Positions 43,018 through 51,797 of a stretch of 64,000 nucleotides of DNA are shown here, piece by piece. The stretch's first letter is position 1; each line of letters opens with the position of its first letter. This stretch comes from Chloroflexota bacterium (GTDB lineage: Bacteria > Chloroflexota > Limnocylindria > Limnocylindrales > CSP1-4), in assembly GCA_021802825.1 (NCBI GenBank), contig JAJZRG010000002.1:1-64000 (forward strand). The letters are read 5' to 3'. The notes under the pieces are model-generated. The model did not search any database. It had not been told where the DNA came from and worked only from the letters and a program-made list of their open reading frames with translations. The position numbers and the translations under genes are program-made.

Positions 43018-44028
43018 ATGACCAGCGTCGCGCTATCGAGCCCGATCCGCAGAACAGGCCGACGGAGGCGCAACGTGGCGCCGTATCTGTACCTGTTGCC
43101 GGCATTCCTCGTGATGGCCTTCATCACCTTCTACCCGCTGGCGTTCCAGGTCTGGATGTCGTTCACGGACTTCGCCCAGGTGAACTTCAACGTCCGGCTG
43201 CACGTCGCGCCCCACTTCGTCGGCCTCGAGAACTACATCGACATCGCCGAGTCGAAGCTCGCCATCCCGAACTTCGAGTTCCCTCGGCTGGTGCTGTTCA
43301 ACCTGTGGTGGGCGCTGTCCAACGTGATCGTCCACGTGGTGCTGGGCGTCGGCGTGGCGGTCGTCCTCAACGCCAAGGGCCTGTGGTTCAAGGGCATCTA
43401 CCGCGCGCTGTACATCCTCCCGGTCGTGATCCCGCAGATCATCGTGGCCACCGTGTGGCGCAACATGTTCGACACCGATTCCGGCGCGGTGAACTTCGTG
43501 ATCCAGGGCATCGGTGGCATCTTCGGCCTGCCGGCGGATACCCCGGCGTTCCACCTCGACTGGCTCCATCAGGTCAACGACCCGATCTCGTTCATCCCGC
43601 TGCCGCTCGCGTACTTCGCGATGCTAACGGCGAACACTTGGCTCGGCTGGCCGCTCAACTCCGTGGTGGCGACGGGCGCGCTCCAGAGCATCCCGGGCGA
43701 GCTGTACGAGGCCGCGGAGATGGACGGGGCCAGCCCCTGGCAGAAGTTCCGGAACGTGACGGTTCCGTTCCTGCGCCCGGCGATGCTCCCCTATGCCATC
43801 TACGGCTTCGTGATCACGTTCAACCTGTTCTTCCTGCCGTACTTCATGACCGGCGGCTCGCCGTTCGGCCGGACCGAGATCCTGGTCACGCAGGCGTACC
43901 GCCTCGCGTACGAGCAGAACCTCTACGGGGTCGCCGCCGCGTTCTGCGTCTATCTGTTCTTCCTGCTCCTGGCCGTGACGCTGGTGACGAACCGCCTCGC
44001 CCAGGCGACCAAGAGCTACGCCGACTAG
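43018..44028 (+). CDS. Sugar ABC transporter permease (MalF type)
   Basis: 336 residues with six or more membrane helices. N-terminal VAPYLYLLPAFLVMAFITFY and the EAA loop ELYEAAEMDGASPWQKFRNV that contacts the ATPase are typical for MalF-type permeases of family-1 importers. ATG start at 43018. Follows the binding-protein gene after a stem-loop and precedes the second permease by 24 nt. Confidence 0.93.
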   Translation: MTSVALSSPIRRTGRRRRNVAPYLYLLPAFLVMAFITFYPLAFQVWMSFTDFAQVNFNVRLHVAPHFVGLENYIDIAESKLAIPNFEFPRLVLFNLWWALSNVIVHVVLGVGVAVVLNAKGLWFKGIYRALYILPVVIPQIIVATVWRNMFDTDSGAVNFVIQGIGGIFGLPADTPAFHLDWLHQVNDPISFIPLPLAYFAMLTANTWLGWPLNSVVATGALQSIPGELYEAAEMDGASPWQKFRNVTVPFLRPAMLPYAIYGFVITFNLFFLPYFMTGGSPFGRTEILVTQAYRLAYEQNLYGVAAAFCVYLFFLLLAVTLVTNRLAQATKSYAD

Positions 44029-44052
44029 GCGGGCGGGAGAGGAGCCACACCG

Positions 44053-45006
44053 ATGACTGCCGTCTTCAGACCCGCGCCAATCGGCAAGCCCCGACGGACG
44101 CGCGCAAACAGCAGCCGCCAGGAGCGGACGCTTCCCCTGCGCCAGCAGCTGATCCTCCAGGTCGCCTGCCTGTTCATCGCCCTCACGGTGCTGTTCCCGA
44201 TCATCTGGGTCGTGTCGATGTCGATCGACCCCCGGAACATCTCCCGGCCCGACGCGCTCACCCTGATCCCGCCCGGCGCATCGCTCCAGGCCTACGAGAA
44301 GGTCGTCACCCGTCCGACGAGCAACGACATCAGCTTCCTCGGACTGCTCGCCAACAGCCTCAAGATCGCCGTCGGGTCGTCCGTCGTGTCCGTCGGCCTG
44401 GGCGTCCTGGCCGCGTACGCCTTCTCGCGGCTTCGGTTCCGGGGACGCGAGGCGATGATGATCGGCATCCTCGGCGTCCTGATGCTCCCGTCCGTCGCCA
44501 CGATCATCCCGCTGTTCATCTTCCTCAACCAGTTCAGGGTCGACTTCGCCGGCCTGTCGTTCAACCTGCGTGCGTCGCTGCTGGGCGTGACGATGACGAT
44601 CGTGGCCAGCCAGCTGCCGTTCGCGATCTGGAACCTCAAAGGCTATCTGGACACCGTGCCCAGGGATCTGGAGGAGGCCGCGGCCGTGGACGGCGCGTCG
44701 CAGTTCCAGATCTTCCGCAAGGTGGTCCTGCCGCTATCCATCCCGGCCATCGCAGTGACCGCGTTCCTGGGCTTTCTGGGCGGCTGGAGCGAGTACCTAA
44801 CGACGTACATGTTCATCGGCCAGAACATCCCGGACTGGACGCTCTCGATCGCGCTCAACAGCCTCGTCGGGCAGTACGCACGGACGACGTCGTGGTCCGA
44901 GTTCGCCGCGTTCGCGATCCTGTTCGCGCTGCCCGTGTCGGCCGTGTTCTTCGTCTTCCAGCGCTACCTCGTCGGCGGGCTGGCCGTCGGCGGGGTCAAG
45001 GGATAG
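44053..45006 (+). CDS. Sugar ABC transporter permease (MalG type)
   Basis: 317 residues. Six helices and the EAA loop DLEEAAAVDGASQFQIFRKV; the end AVFFVFQRYLVGGLAVGGVK G is the typical MalG terminus. GAGGAG about 11 nt before the ATG. Together with the gene at 43018 it forms the membrane channel. Confidence 0.93.
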   Translation: MTAVFRPAPIGKPRRTRANSSRQERTLPLRQQLILQVACLFIALTVLFPIIWVVSMSIDPRNISRPDALTLIPPGASLQAYEKVVTRPTSNDISFLGLLANSLKIAVGSSVVSVGLGVLAAYAFSRLRFRGREAMMIGILGVLMLPSVATIIPLFIFLNQFRVDFAGLSFNLRASLLGVTMTIVASQLPFAIWNLKGYLDTVPRDLEEAAAVDGASQFQIFRKVVLPLSIPAIAVTAFLGFLGGWSEYLTTYMFIGQNIPDWTLSIALNSLVGQYARTTSWSEFAAFAILFALPVSAVFFVFQRYLVGGLAVGGVKG

Positions 45007-45012
45007 GGATCG

Positions 45013-45042
45013 GGCGGCGCCCTACTCCTCCGGGGCGCCGCC
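45013..45042. terminator. Hairpin between convergent permease and membrane gene
   Basis: GGCGGCGCCC (45013-45022) pairs with GGGCGCCGCC (45033-45042), loop 10 nt. It overlaps the last codons of the minus-strand gene and could end both transcripts. Confidence 0.5.
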
Positions 45043-45471
45043 TGCACCCCGCCCCCCGTCGTTCGCGTCGGGCGGCGCGACGGTATCGGCCCGCCAGAGG
45101 AACCACGGGCGCGCCCAGACGAGCGCCAGCACGACCGTCACGTCGATCAGGCCGGTCACGAGACCCGCCGACGTGCCCGACGTGAGCTCGAGGAACCCCG
45201 CGATCGCGGCGACGTTGACCGTCACCAGCCACGCATGCCCGAAACGGACGAGCACGCCGAGCGCGGTGGTCGCGATGCCGATGGCGAGGGCGAGCAGCGC
45301 GAGCGGCTCGATCCCCGGGGTTCGGTCGCCGATCCGCCCCACGACATCGATCGAGGCGATCGTCGACAGGACGCCGTTCACGACCAGGAAGGCGGCCGCG
45401 AGCTCGACCACGACCGGGCGCGCCGGCCGAACCCGAACGGCGGCCTCGTCGGGATCGCGTCGTCGCGTCAC
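45022..45471 (-). CDS. Four-helix membrane protein
   Basis: 149 residues from the GTG at 45471, which overlaps the stop of the upstream amylase by 4 nt. Four hydrophobic segments (VVVELAAAFLVVNGVLSTIA, PLALLALAIGIATTALGVLV, LVTVNVAAIAGFLEL, LIDVTVVLALVWARPWFLW) and an acidic, Gly-rich tail. No family recognised. Translational coupling to a secreted GH13 enzyme suggests co-expression but does not show function. Confidence 0.6.
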   Translation of the reverse strand: MTRRRDPDEAAVRVRPARPVVVELAAAFLVVNGVLSTIASIDVVGRIGDRTPGIEPLALLALAIGIATTALGVLVRFGHAWLVTVNVAAIAGFLELTSGTSAGLVTGLIDVTVVLALVWARPWFLWRADTVAPPDANDGGRGAGGAPEE

Positions 45472-47231
45472 GGAGCGCGCTCGAGCGCGATCAGCGCCGC
45501 ACTCCGCGGCGGGAGGGTAGCGAATGGCTTCCAAGCAGCGAGACCGCCGGCCGGTGTGACGACTGGGGCTGTGGGCGCGGTGGGGCTCGCACCAAAGCCT
45601 GTCCCGAGCAGCGCCGTCGCGGTCTGCGCCCCGCACAGTGGCCCCGTCGCGAGCGAGAGCCCGTAGTCGCTGACGGTCCGGTCGCTCACGTTCGCGACCA
45701 GCAGCACGCTCCGGCCCCCAGACGTTCGCAGGATCCCCGTCACCGGCTCGGCGCCCCCGTCAACGACCGCCGTCGCGCCGGCACGGAGCGCGGGCTGCGC
45801 TTCATGCAGGCGGATGAGGTCTCGGTAGAGCGAGAGGAGCGAATTCGGGTCGCCCGTCTCCGCGGCCACGTTGACGGTGGACCAGTCGCTGCCGAGCGAC
45901 TCCCAGGGCACCGTGGTGCTGAAGCCGCCATACGGCCCGTCGCCGGTCCACTGCATCGGCCGGCGGATCATCGGGTCGGGCTTCTGGCCCTGCATGCCGA
46001 TCTCCTCTCCGTAGTAGAGGAACGGCACGCCGGGCTCGGCGAACAGCAGCATGGCCGCGAGGCGGGCGGAGGCGCTGTCGGCGTTGACCTGGCTCATCAC
46101 CCGGTCCTGATCGTGGTTGGCGAGGAAGATGCCCGACTGTAGCGGGGGCCATGCCGTCTGCGTGTCGCCCAGCGCCGTCAGGAGTGGCGCGACGCGCTGG
46201 TTCCGGATCGCGGACAGGGTCCCTGATTGCAGCGCGAAGTTGAACGTGAGGTCCGTGCTGCGCGGCACGTACCCGCCCGCGATCTGCGGCACGTCCCACA
46301 CCTCGCCGATGGTCATCGCCCCGGGCTCGTCGGCCTTCGCCTGCTGCTGGAACCGGGCGAGCCAGTCCAAGGTTGCCCGGGTGTTCGCCTGCTTCTGCCC
46401 GTCCTCGACGAGGTACTTCGCCGCGTCGAGCCGGAATCCGTCCACGCCAACGTCCGCCAGCCAGTGCTTGGCGACCGCGTCCATCTGCGCCGCCACCGCC
46501 GGGTTCGCCAGGTTCAGGTCCGGCATGTGCTCCGAGAAGATCCCGTAGTACCAGCGGTCCTGATTGCCCAGCTGGTGCCACGCGATCTGGTTGTCGGGCC
46601 CGAAGTAGCCCGGGTTCGTCTTCGACCAGATGTACCAGTCGGCGTAGGGTCCCTTGCCGATTGCCGAGGCGACGAACCACGGGTTCTGGTCGGACGTGTG
46701 GTTGAGCGTCAGGTCCAGGATCACCTTGATGCCGCGCCTGTGGGCCGCGGCGAGGAAGGCGGCGAAGTCGGCGGAGGTGCCATAGTCGGCCTCGACCTTG
46801 GTGTAGTCGATGACGTCGTAGCCGTGGTAGCTGGGGGAGTCGAAGATCGGCATCAGCCAGATCCCGGTCACGCCCAGGTCGTTCGTGGTCGCCGGCTTGC
46901 CGTCGTTGAGGTAGTCGAGCTTCGCGGTCAGGCCCCTGAAGTCGCCGATGCCGTCCCCGTTGCCGTCCGCGAAGCTGCGCACGAAGACCTCGTACCAGAC
47001 GCGGTCGTTCCAGTCGTAGGTCCTGGGAGCTGTCGCCGGCGTGCAGGTTGCGGTCGCTGCTGACGGGACGCCCGAGGCCGAAGCCTGCGAGGCGAGCGAG
47101 GACGCCGGGGGCGGCGCCGTGGCTGCCGGGATGGAGGGGGTGCTCGGTGTCGGCCGGGTCGTCGGTGTCCCGCAGCCCGCGACCAGCAGGGCAGCCAGGA
47201 GCAGGGGGCGGAGTCGGCCGGCGGCAAGCAC
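45468..47231 (-). CDS. GH13 alpha-amylase family lipoprotein
   Basis: 587 residues. GTG start; lipobox LLVAGC (Cys20), a Pro/Ser linker, then the catalytic barrel from about residue 70. GH13 regions: LDLTLNHTS (region I), DGFRLDAAKY with the nucleophile Asp, GEVWDV with the acid/base Glu, and FLANHDQDRV with the transition-state Asp. Sequence layout resembles oligo-1,6-glucosidase/trehalose synthase-like amylases. It hydrolyses alpha-glucans outside the cell and feeds the adjacent importer. TAGACT is 6 nt before the start. Confidence 0.93.
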   Translation of the reverse strand: MLAAGRLRPLLLAALLVAGCGTPTTRPTPSTPSIPAATAPPPASSLASQASASGVPSAATATCTPATAPRTYDWNDRVWYEVFVRSFADGNGDGIGDFRGLTAKLDYLNDGKPATTNDLGVTGIWLMPIFDSPSYHGYDVIDYTKVEADYGTSADFAAFLAAAHRRGIKVILDLTLNHTSDQNPWFVASAIGKGPYADWYIWSKTNPGYFGPDNQIAWHQLGNQDRWYYGIFSEHMPDLNLANPAVAAQMDAVAKHWLADVGVDGFRLDAAKYLVEDGQKQANTRATLDWLARFQQQAKADEPGAMTIGEVWDVPQIAGGYVPRSTDLTFNFALQSGTLSAIRNQRVAPLLTALGDTQTAWPPLQSGIFLANHDQDRVMSQVNADSASARLAAMLLFAEPGVPFLYYGEEIGMQGQKPDPMIRRPMQWTGDGPYGGFSTTVPWESLGSDWSTVNVAAETGDPNSLLSLYRDLIRLHEAQPALRAGATAVVDGGAEPVTGILRTSGGRSVLLVANVSDRTVSDYGLSLATGPLCGAQTATALLGTGFGASPTAPTAPVVTPAGGLAAWKPFATLPPRSAALIALERAP

Positions 47232-47232
47232 G

Positions 47233-47266
47233 CCGACAGTCTATCGGCCACACCCTAGACTCTCGG
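47233..47266. promoter_or_regulatory. Overlapping divergent leaderless promoters
   Basis: Only 36 nt separate the two GH13 start codons. Plus strand: CCGACA (47233-47238), 17 nt, TAGACT (47256-47261), 6 nt, ATG 47268. Minus strand: CCGAGA (47261-47266), 17 nt, TAGACT (47238-47243), 6 nt, GTG 47231. Each -35 overlaps the other's -10. Confidence 0.65.
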
Positions 47267-47267
47267 G

Positions 47268-48827
47268 ATGCCGATCGATACGCCCGACTGGGTCCGCGAC
47301 GCCGTCTTCTACCAGATCTTCCCCGACCGCTTCGCGCGCTCCGGCCGCGTCCCCGCGCCGGGCCCGCTCGAAACCTGGGACCACGCCCCAACCCCGCACG
47401 GGTTCAAGGGCGGCGACCTGCTGGGGATCGCCGAGCGGCTCCCGTACCTCGCCGACCTTGGCGTCACGGCGCTGTACTTGACGCCCATCTTCGCGTCGGC
47501 CTCGAACCACCGCTACCACACCTACGACTACCTCGCGGTGGATCCGATCCTCGGTGGCAACCTCGCACTGCGGGTGCTGCTCGACGAGGCCCACGGCCGC
47601 GGGATGCGGGTCGTGCTCGACGGGGTGTTCAACCACACCGGGCGCGGCTTCTGGCCGTTCCACCACGTGCTCGAGAACGGCGCCGGCTCGCCGTACGTGG
47701 ACTGGTTCCACTTCCACCCCGCTGCGCTTCACGGCAAGCGCCCGCTCCGGCCCTACCCGTGGCACGGCGACGGCGACCACTGGCCGGTGGACCCCGCCGA
47801 CGAGCCCACATCCGACGCGAAGGGCGACGAGTCGTTCCGGCGGCTGGGGTACCGGGCGTGGTGGGGCCTGCCCGCGCTGCCCAAGCTCAACACGGACAAC
47901 CCGCAGGTCCGCGAACACCTCATGACCGTGGCCGAGCACTGGCTCCAGTTCGGCATCGACGGCTGGCGACTGGACGTCCCGATGGAGATCCACACCCCGG
48001 GCTTCTGGGAGGAGTTCCGGCGGCGGGTCCGGGCCGTCAACCCCGAGGCGTACATCGTGGGCGAGATCTGGCACGAGTGCGCCGACTGGCTGGCGGGCGA
48101 CCGGTTCGACGCGGTCATGAACTACCCGCTCGCGTTCGCGATCCTCGGGTTCGCCGCGCAGGGCCACCTTGACCGCGCGGTTGTCGGCCGGCAGGGCGAG
48201 TACGCGCGCGGCACGGTGGTCCGCGACGGGGCGGGCCTGGGCCAGGAGCTGGAGCGGCTCATGGCGCTCTACGACCCCGCGGTCACCCACGTCCAGCTCA
48301 ACCTCCTCGACAGCCACGATTCCCCGCGCTTCCGGACGCTCGCCGGCCGCGATACCGGGGCCTGGCGGCTGGCGACCCTGCTCCTGGCCACGCTGCCGGG
48401 CGCGCCCTGCATCTACTACGGCGACGAGGTGGGCGTTGAGGGCGACCAGGATCCCGACTGCCGCCGCTCGTTCCCCTGGGACGAGGCGCGATGGGACCGC
48501 GACGGGCTGGCCTGGACGAAGGCGGTGCTCGCGATGCGGCACGGCTCGCCGGCGTTGCGGCGCGGGTCGTTCCGGGTGGCCGGCGCCGCGGGCCTGTCGA
48601 TGGGCTTCGTCCGGGCTGGCGACGGGGGCGACCTGGCCGTGGTCGCGGTCAATGCGGGTGACGAGGCGGTGTCGCTCCAGCTGACGGTGCCGGAGGCGGC
48701 GGGCCGGGTGCTCGAGGGCGTGCCGCTGCCCGGGACCGTGCCGGCGTCCGTCACGGTGTCGGCCGACGGTACGCTCGCCGTCGCGGTCCCCGCGCGCACG
48801 GGCGCAGTGCTGCGGTCGGCTCGCTAG
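47268..48827 (+). CDS. GH13 cyclomaltodextrinase/neopullulanase-like enzyme
   Basis: 519 residues, no signal peptide, so cytoplasmic. AVFYQIFPDRFARSGR at the start is typical of the cyclomaltodextrinase/maltogenic amylase group. GH13 regions: LDGVFNHTG, DGWRLDVPME (nucleophile Asp), GEIWHE (acid/base Glu) and LLDSHDSPR (Asp). It probably breaks imported maltodextrins or cyclodextrins to glucose and maltose. The N-terminal dimerisation domain of classic neopullulanases is missing. Divergent from the secreted amylase. Confidence 0.92.
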   Translation: MPIDTPDWVRDAVFYQIFPDRFARSGRVPAPGPLETWDHAPTPHGFKGGDLLGIAERLPYLADLGVTALYLTPIFASASNHRYHTYDYLAVDPILGGNLALRVLLDEAHGRGMRVVLDGVFNHTGRGFWPFHHVLENGAGSPYVDWFHFHPAALHGKRPLRPYPWHGDGDHWPVDPADEPTSDAKGDESFRRLGYRAWWGLPALPKLNTDNPQVREHLMTVAEHWLQFGIDGWRLDVPMEIHTPGFWEEFRRRVRAVNPEAYIVGEIWHECADWLAGDRFDAVMNYPLAFAILGFAAQGHLDRAVVGRQGEYARGTVVRDGAGLGQELERLMALYDPAVTHVQLNLLDSHDSPRFRTLAGRDTGAWRLATLLLATLPGAPCIYYGDEVGVEGDQDPDCRRSFPWDEARWDRDGLAWTKAVLAMRHGSPALRRGSFRVAGAAGLSMGFVRAGDGGDLAVVAVNAGDEAVSLQLTVPEAAGRVLEGVPLPGTVPASVTVSADGTLAVAVPARTGAVLRSAR

Positions 48828-48895
48828 GGCCAGGGATCCGCGATGCTCCGCCCGCGACGTGTCAGCGCCCGCATGCCGCCCGCACCCACTCCGCG

Positions 48896-48901
48896 TATGC
48901 T
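48896..48901 (+). promoter_or_regulatory. -10 hexamer TATGCT, leaderless start
   Basis: TATGCT ends 8 nt before the GTG at 48910. Confidence 0.4.
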
Positions 48902-48909
48902 CGACTCAC

Positions 48910-49599
48910 GTGGCTGACCTTCCGTTCAACCTCCCCGAACCGCTGGCCCAACGTCTCCGAGCGGCCGCCGATGCCGAGGGCAAGATCGTCCGGGCGCTCG
49001 ACGCGCTGGGACCCCTCGGCGGCCGTGACGTGGCGCTCCTCGGTGTGCCTGAGGGGCCCCTGCGCGAGTCCCTCGTCGCCACCGGGCTGCGCGCTCACCA
49101 CCTGGCGGCCCCTCCACGGGCCGCAGGCGGCGGGAGCGCCGGCCGTCACCTTGGCCTCGACCTCCCGGACGCCAGCGTCGACGCCGTCGTGGCGCTGTGG
49201 GACGGCTTTCAGGGTGTCAACGAGGCAGAGCTGGCCGAGGCGGACCGCGTGCTCCGGCCCGAGGGTCGGCTGCTCGTGGTCCACGACTACGGCCGGGACG
49301 AGGTGTCCTCGCTGGTGGGGGATTCCGGCCCCCAGTACCGTGAGTGGAGCCATCGCGGCGGGCCCTTCCTCCGGGGCGGCGGGTTCAAGATCCGCGTCCT
49401 CCACTGCTTCTGGACCTTCCCGTCGGTCGGGGACGGCCAGGCGTTCCTCGAGGAGGCGTTCGGGGAGCGGGGGCGTGCCCTCGGCGCCGCGATGAAGCGG
49501 CCGCGGGTGTCGTGGAACGTCGCCGTCTATCATCGCTGGCGCGGGGGCCTGGCGCCGGAGGGCACGCCCGTGGACGAGGCCGGGGCCGGTGGCCACTGA
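48910..49599 (+). CDS. Class I SAM-methyltransferase-like protein
   Basis: 229 residues from the GTG at 48910. The fold is suggested by LPDASVDAVVALWDGFQGV (motif after strand 4) and EADRVLRPEGRLLVVHDYGR (strand 5), both typical of class I methyltransferases. The expected glycine-rich SAM loop reads DVALLGVPEGPLRESL, without GxGxG, so SAM binding may be altered. No substrate clue; neighbours are unrelated. Confidence 0.6.
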   Translation: MADLPFNLPEPLAQRLRAAADAEGKIVRALDALGPLGGRDVALLGVPEGPLRESLVATGLRAHHLAAPPRAAGGGSAGRHLGLDLPDASVDAVVALWDGFQGVNEAELAEADRVLRPEGRLLVVHDYGRDEVSSLVGDSGPQYREWSHRGGPFLRGGGFKIRVLHCFWTFPSVGDGQAFLEEAFGERGRALGAAMKRPRVSWNVAVYHRWRGGLAPEGTPVDEAGAGGH

Positions 49600-49674
49600 G
49601 GCGCCGGCGCCGAGGCCGTCCGAGGCAGGCTCCCCGCCCTGCCCGAGGTTCACACCGCCGCGACCGAGCCCTGC

Positions 49675-49680
49675 TACGCT
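49675..49680 (+). promoter_or_regulatory. -10 hexamer TACGCT, leaderless start
   Basis: TACGCT ends 6 nt before the ATG at 49687. Confidence 0.45.
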
Positions 49681-49686
49681 CGGCGC

Positions 49687-50103
49687 ATGAGCCGCAACCA
49701 GCGCGCAACTGCGCGCGCGCCGCGACCCCGAGCCCAGGGCGGCGGCCAACCCGGCGCCAGCGGACCCCACGTCGGGCCGCTGCGCCTCACGCCGCTGCGC
49801 GTCACCCTGGCCGTCGCGCTGGCTGGTGGGATCGGGTTCCTGGCCTGGTCGGTCTTCGTGCGTGACGCGAACCAGGCCTACCAAGTCCCGATGATGGCGA
49901 CGGGCTTCTTCGTGTGCGGCATCGTGCTCGCGATCGTCGCCGTCATGTCGCTGGGCAAGGTCATCAGCGCGGGCCGCGAGGGCCGCGACGGGACCGCCGT
50001 CCTCACGGCACTGGCCGGCGGGCTGATGGCGGCGGTCGCCATGCTCCTGCTCGCCGGAGCTGTCATCATGAGCCTCATCTGGACGGGCACGAAGGCGAGT
50101 TAG
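49687..50103 (+). CDS. Three-helix membrane protein
   Basis: 138 residues. A basic, Pro/Gly-rich N-terminus of about 38 residues, then three hydrophobic helices (VTLAVALAGGIGFLAWSVFV, MATGFFVCGIVLAIVAVMSL, AVLTALAGGLMAAVAMLLLA). No family recognised. It ends just before tRNA-Glu. Confidence 0.6.
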   Translation: MSRNQRATARAPRPRAQGGGQPGASGPHVGPLRLTPLRVTLAVALAGGIGFLAWSVFVRDANQAYQVPMMATGFFVCGIVLAIVAVMSLGKVISAGREGRDGTAVLTALAGGLMAAVAMLLLAGAVIMSLIWTGTKAS

Positions 50104-50126
50104 AGCCTCGGCGGATGGCCGTTTGG

Positions 50127-50132
50127 TACACT
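50127..50132 (+). promoter_or_regulatory. -10 hexamer of tRNA-Glu
   Basis: TACACT lies 24 nt before the mature 5' end of the tRNA. No clear -35. Confidence 0.4.
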
Positions 50133-50156
50133 CGGCCGGCCCTTCCGGGGTCGCGT

Positions 50157-50233
50157 GCCCCCATCGTCTAGAGGCCTAGGACGCCGCCCTTTCAAGGCGG
50201 AGATCACCGGTTCGAATCCGGTTGGGGGTACCA
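50157..50233 (+). tRNA. tRNA-Glu (anticodon TTC)
   Basis: 77 nt with an encoded CCA end. Acceptor arms GCCCCCA and TGGGGGT pair fully; the anticodon stem CCGCC/GGCGG encloses the loop CTTTCAA with anticodon TTC at 50191-50193; the T arm reads CCGGTTCGAATCCGG. Reads GAA and, by wobble, GAG. It is the only RNA gene I find in the window. Confidence 0.97.
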
Positions 50234-50289
50234 GAGCGTCCGCCCAGGTCACCGCCCGCGCGGTGCCGTTCCGCGCCTGCGGCGTGCGG

Positions 50290-50295
50290 TATCCT
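50290..50295 (+). promoter_or_regulatory. -10 hexamer TATCCT, leaderless start
   Basis: TATCCT ends 8 nt before the ATG at 50304. Confidence 0.45.
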
Positions 50296-50303
50296 GCGGG
50301 GCG

Positions 50304-50657
50304 ATGGAGATCATGGGCGTGACGATCCGAACGATCGTCAGCGACAACATCGCGATCCGCTGCGACGGCTGCCTCGAGGTCATCCCCGGCACGCCGTGGC
50401 GCGTGAGCCTGCTCGACGTTGTGGCGCCCGAGGTGCCCGCGGGGTGGACCGAGACGGCGCCGGTGAACCCGGGGCCGCACCAGTTCCACGCGGACCCGGC
50501 GTGCGTCCGGCGCTGGATGGCGGAGCGCGGTTACCGGATCTGCCGCCGCGGCACCGTGCGCGAGATCATGCGCCCGGTGGCGCTCCCAACCAACCCGCCG
50601 TCCCTCGGGCTGTGCGACGGCGTGCACCGCGACGACCACGAGTTCGTCCCGGCCTGA
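50304..50657 (+). CDS. Small protein with CxxC motif, unknown function
   Basis: 117 residues. IAIRCDGCLEVIPGTPWRV has a CxxC pair and a second part HQFHADPACVRRWMAERGY has His and Cys that could complete a zinc site. No family recognised. The ATG follows TATCCT by 8 nt, and the frame keeps a natural, non-repetitive composition, which supports a real gene. Confidence 0.6.
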   Translation: MEIMGVTIRTIVSDNIAIRCDGCLEVIPGTPWRVSLLDVVAPEVPAGWTETAPVNPGPHQFHADPACVRRWMAERGYRICRRGTVREIMRPVALPTNPPSLGLCDGVHRDDHEFVPA

Positions 50658-50816
50658 GCGTCCGGGCACGCGGTCGGACAGAGCCTCGCTCATCGTCCCG
50701 CAGGCCCTCGAATCGAGTGCTACACTCGCGGCCGCATATGCCTCCGGCGTACCCAGATTTGCCGACATTTGATCGTGGCTGCGGACGGAGCACCGTGCGT
50801 CCCACCGGGAGAGAGC

Positions 50817-51797
50817 GTGGCAACTGATCGGCAGCCGCCCCCAGAGCGCCCCCAGCCCGATCGGCTCCCCCTCGGGGCGGCGAGCCGCCTCCTCGGCGTT
50901 GACCCCGACACGCTGCGGCGCTGGGCCGACGAGGGGCGCGTGCCGGCGTTCACCACGCCCGGCGGGCACCGCCGGTTCGAGCGCAAGGCCCTCGAGCGCC
51001 TGATGGCGGCGCGGCGAACCGGGCCTGACAACGGGCTCGCCTCGCTGGGCTCGAATGCCGAGCGCCTGTCCGCAGCCTATCGCCGACGGTACAGCGAGCA
51101 GCACGGGGCCGGGCTCGACCCGCGCACCCGGGTCCCGGCCGCAGACCGCGAGTCCTTCCGCGAGGTGGGCCGCCAGCTGGTGGACGCGCTCGTCCGCCAT
51201 CTCGACGAGACGGGGCAGGCACGGGCGCTCGCGGAGCGCGAGGCGATCGACCTCGCGGGGCACATCGGGGAGCGCCTGGGCCTGTACGGCGTGCCCCTCG
51301 CCGATGCGGTCGCGATGTTCATCTCCGCGCGCCGCCCGTTCATCTCCGAGCTGGGCCTGGTCGCCCGGCGCCGGGGCGTGGACGCGGCTCGGGTCGGCGA
51401 GCTGTTCGACGCCTCCACCGCGCTGCTCGACCGGTTGCTGCTCGCCTTCGTCTCCGGCCACGAGGTTGTCGCGCGTGAAGCGGCCGCGTCGCGGCGCCGT
51501 GCCAACGCCGGCCTCGGGCGCGGGGAGCCGGTGGGCACGTCCGGACCAGTCCGAGGCCAGCCCCGCCTCGTCATGCCGAGCGACGAACCGCGCCCGCCGG
51601 TGCCGATGAGGCCAGCGGCGGCGAGCGGTCCTGGGCGACCCGCATCGGCCCCGAATCCGGGCGGGCCAGCCGGAACCGGCAGCACGATCCTCCGCGGCGA
51701 GCGCAAGATGCAGCCGGGCAGCGAAGCACCCGGGGCCGGCGCTGGACGCTCGCCCAGCGGACACGAGCCAACTGACGAGCGGAGAGCAGAGCGGTGA
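50817..51797 (+). CDS. MerR/excisionase-type HTH protein with all-helical domain
   Basis: 326 residues from the GTG at 50817, which has GGGAGAG 2 nt upstream; a TTG 48 nt earlier is an alternative. Residues about 15-62 are a MerR-like HTH (LGAASRLLGVDPDTLRRWAD then GRVPAFTTPGGHRRFERKAL). A helical domain follows (about 95-225; FREVGRQLVDALVRHLDETG), similar to the N-terminal domain of RsbR/anti-sigma sensor proteins. The last 100 residues are disordered. It is followed with a 4-nt overlap by a membrane protein, so both act together. Confidence 0.75.
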   Translation: MATDRQPPPERPQPDRLPLGAASRLLGVDPDTLRRWADEGRVPAFTTPGGHRRFERKALERLMAARRTGPDNGLASLGSNAERLSAAYRRRYSEQHGAGLDPRTRVPAADRESFREVGRQLVDALVRHLDETGQARALAEREAIDLAGHIGERLGLYGVPLADAVAMFISARRPFISELGLVARRRGVDAARVGELFDASTALLDRLLLAFVSGHEVVAREAAASRRRANAGLGRGEPVGTSGPVRGQPRLVMPSDEPRPPVPMRPAAASGPGRPASAPNPGGPAGTGSTILRGERKMQPGSEAPGAGAGRSPSGHEPTDERRAER

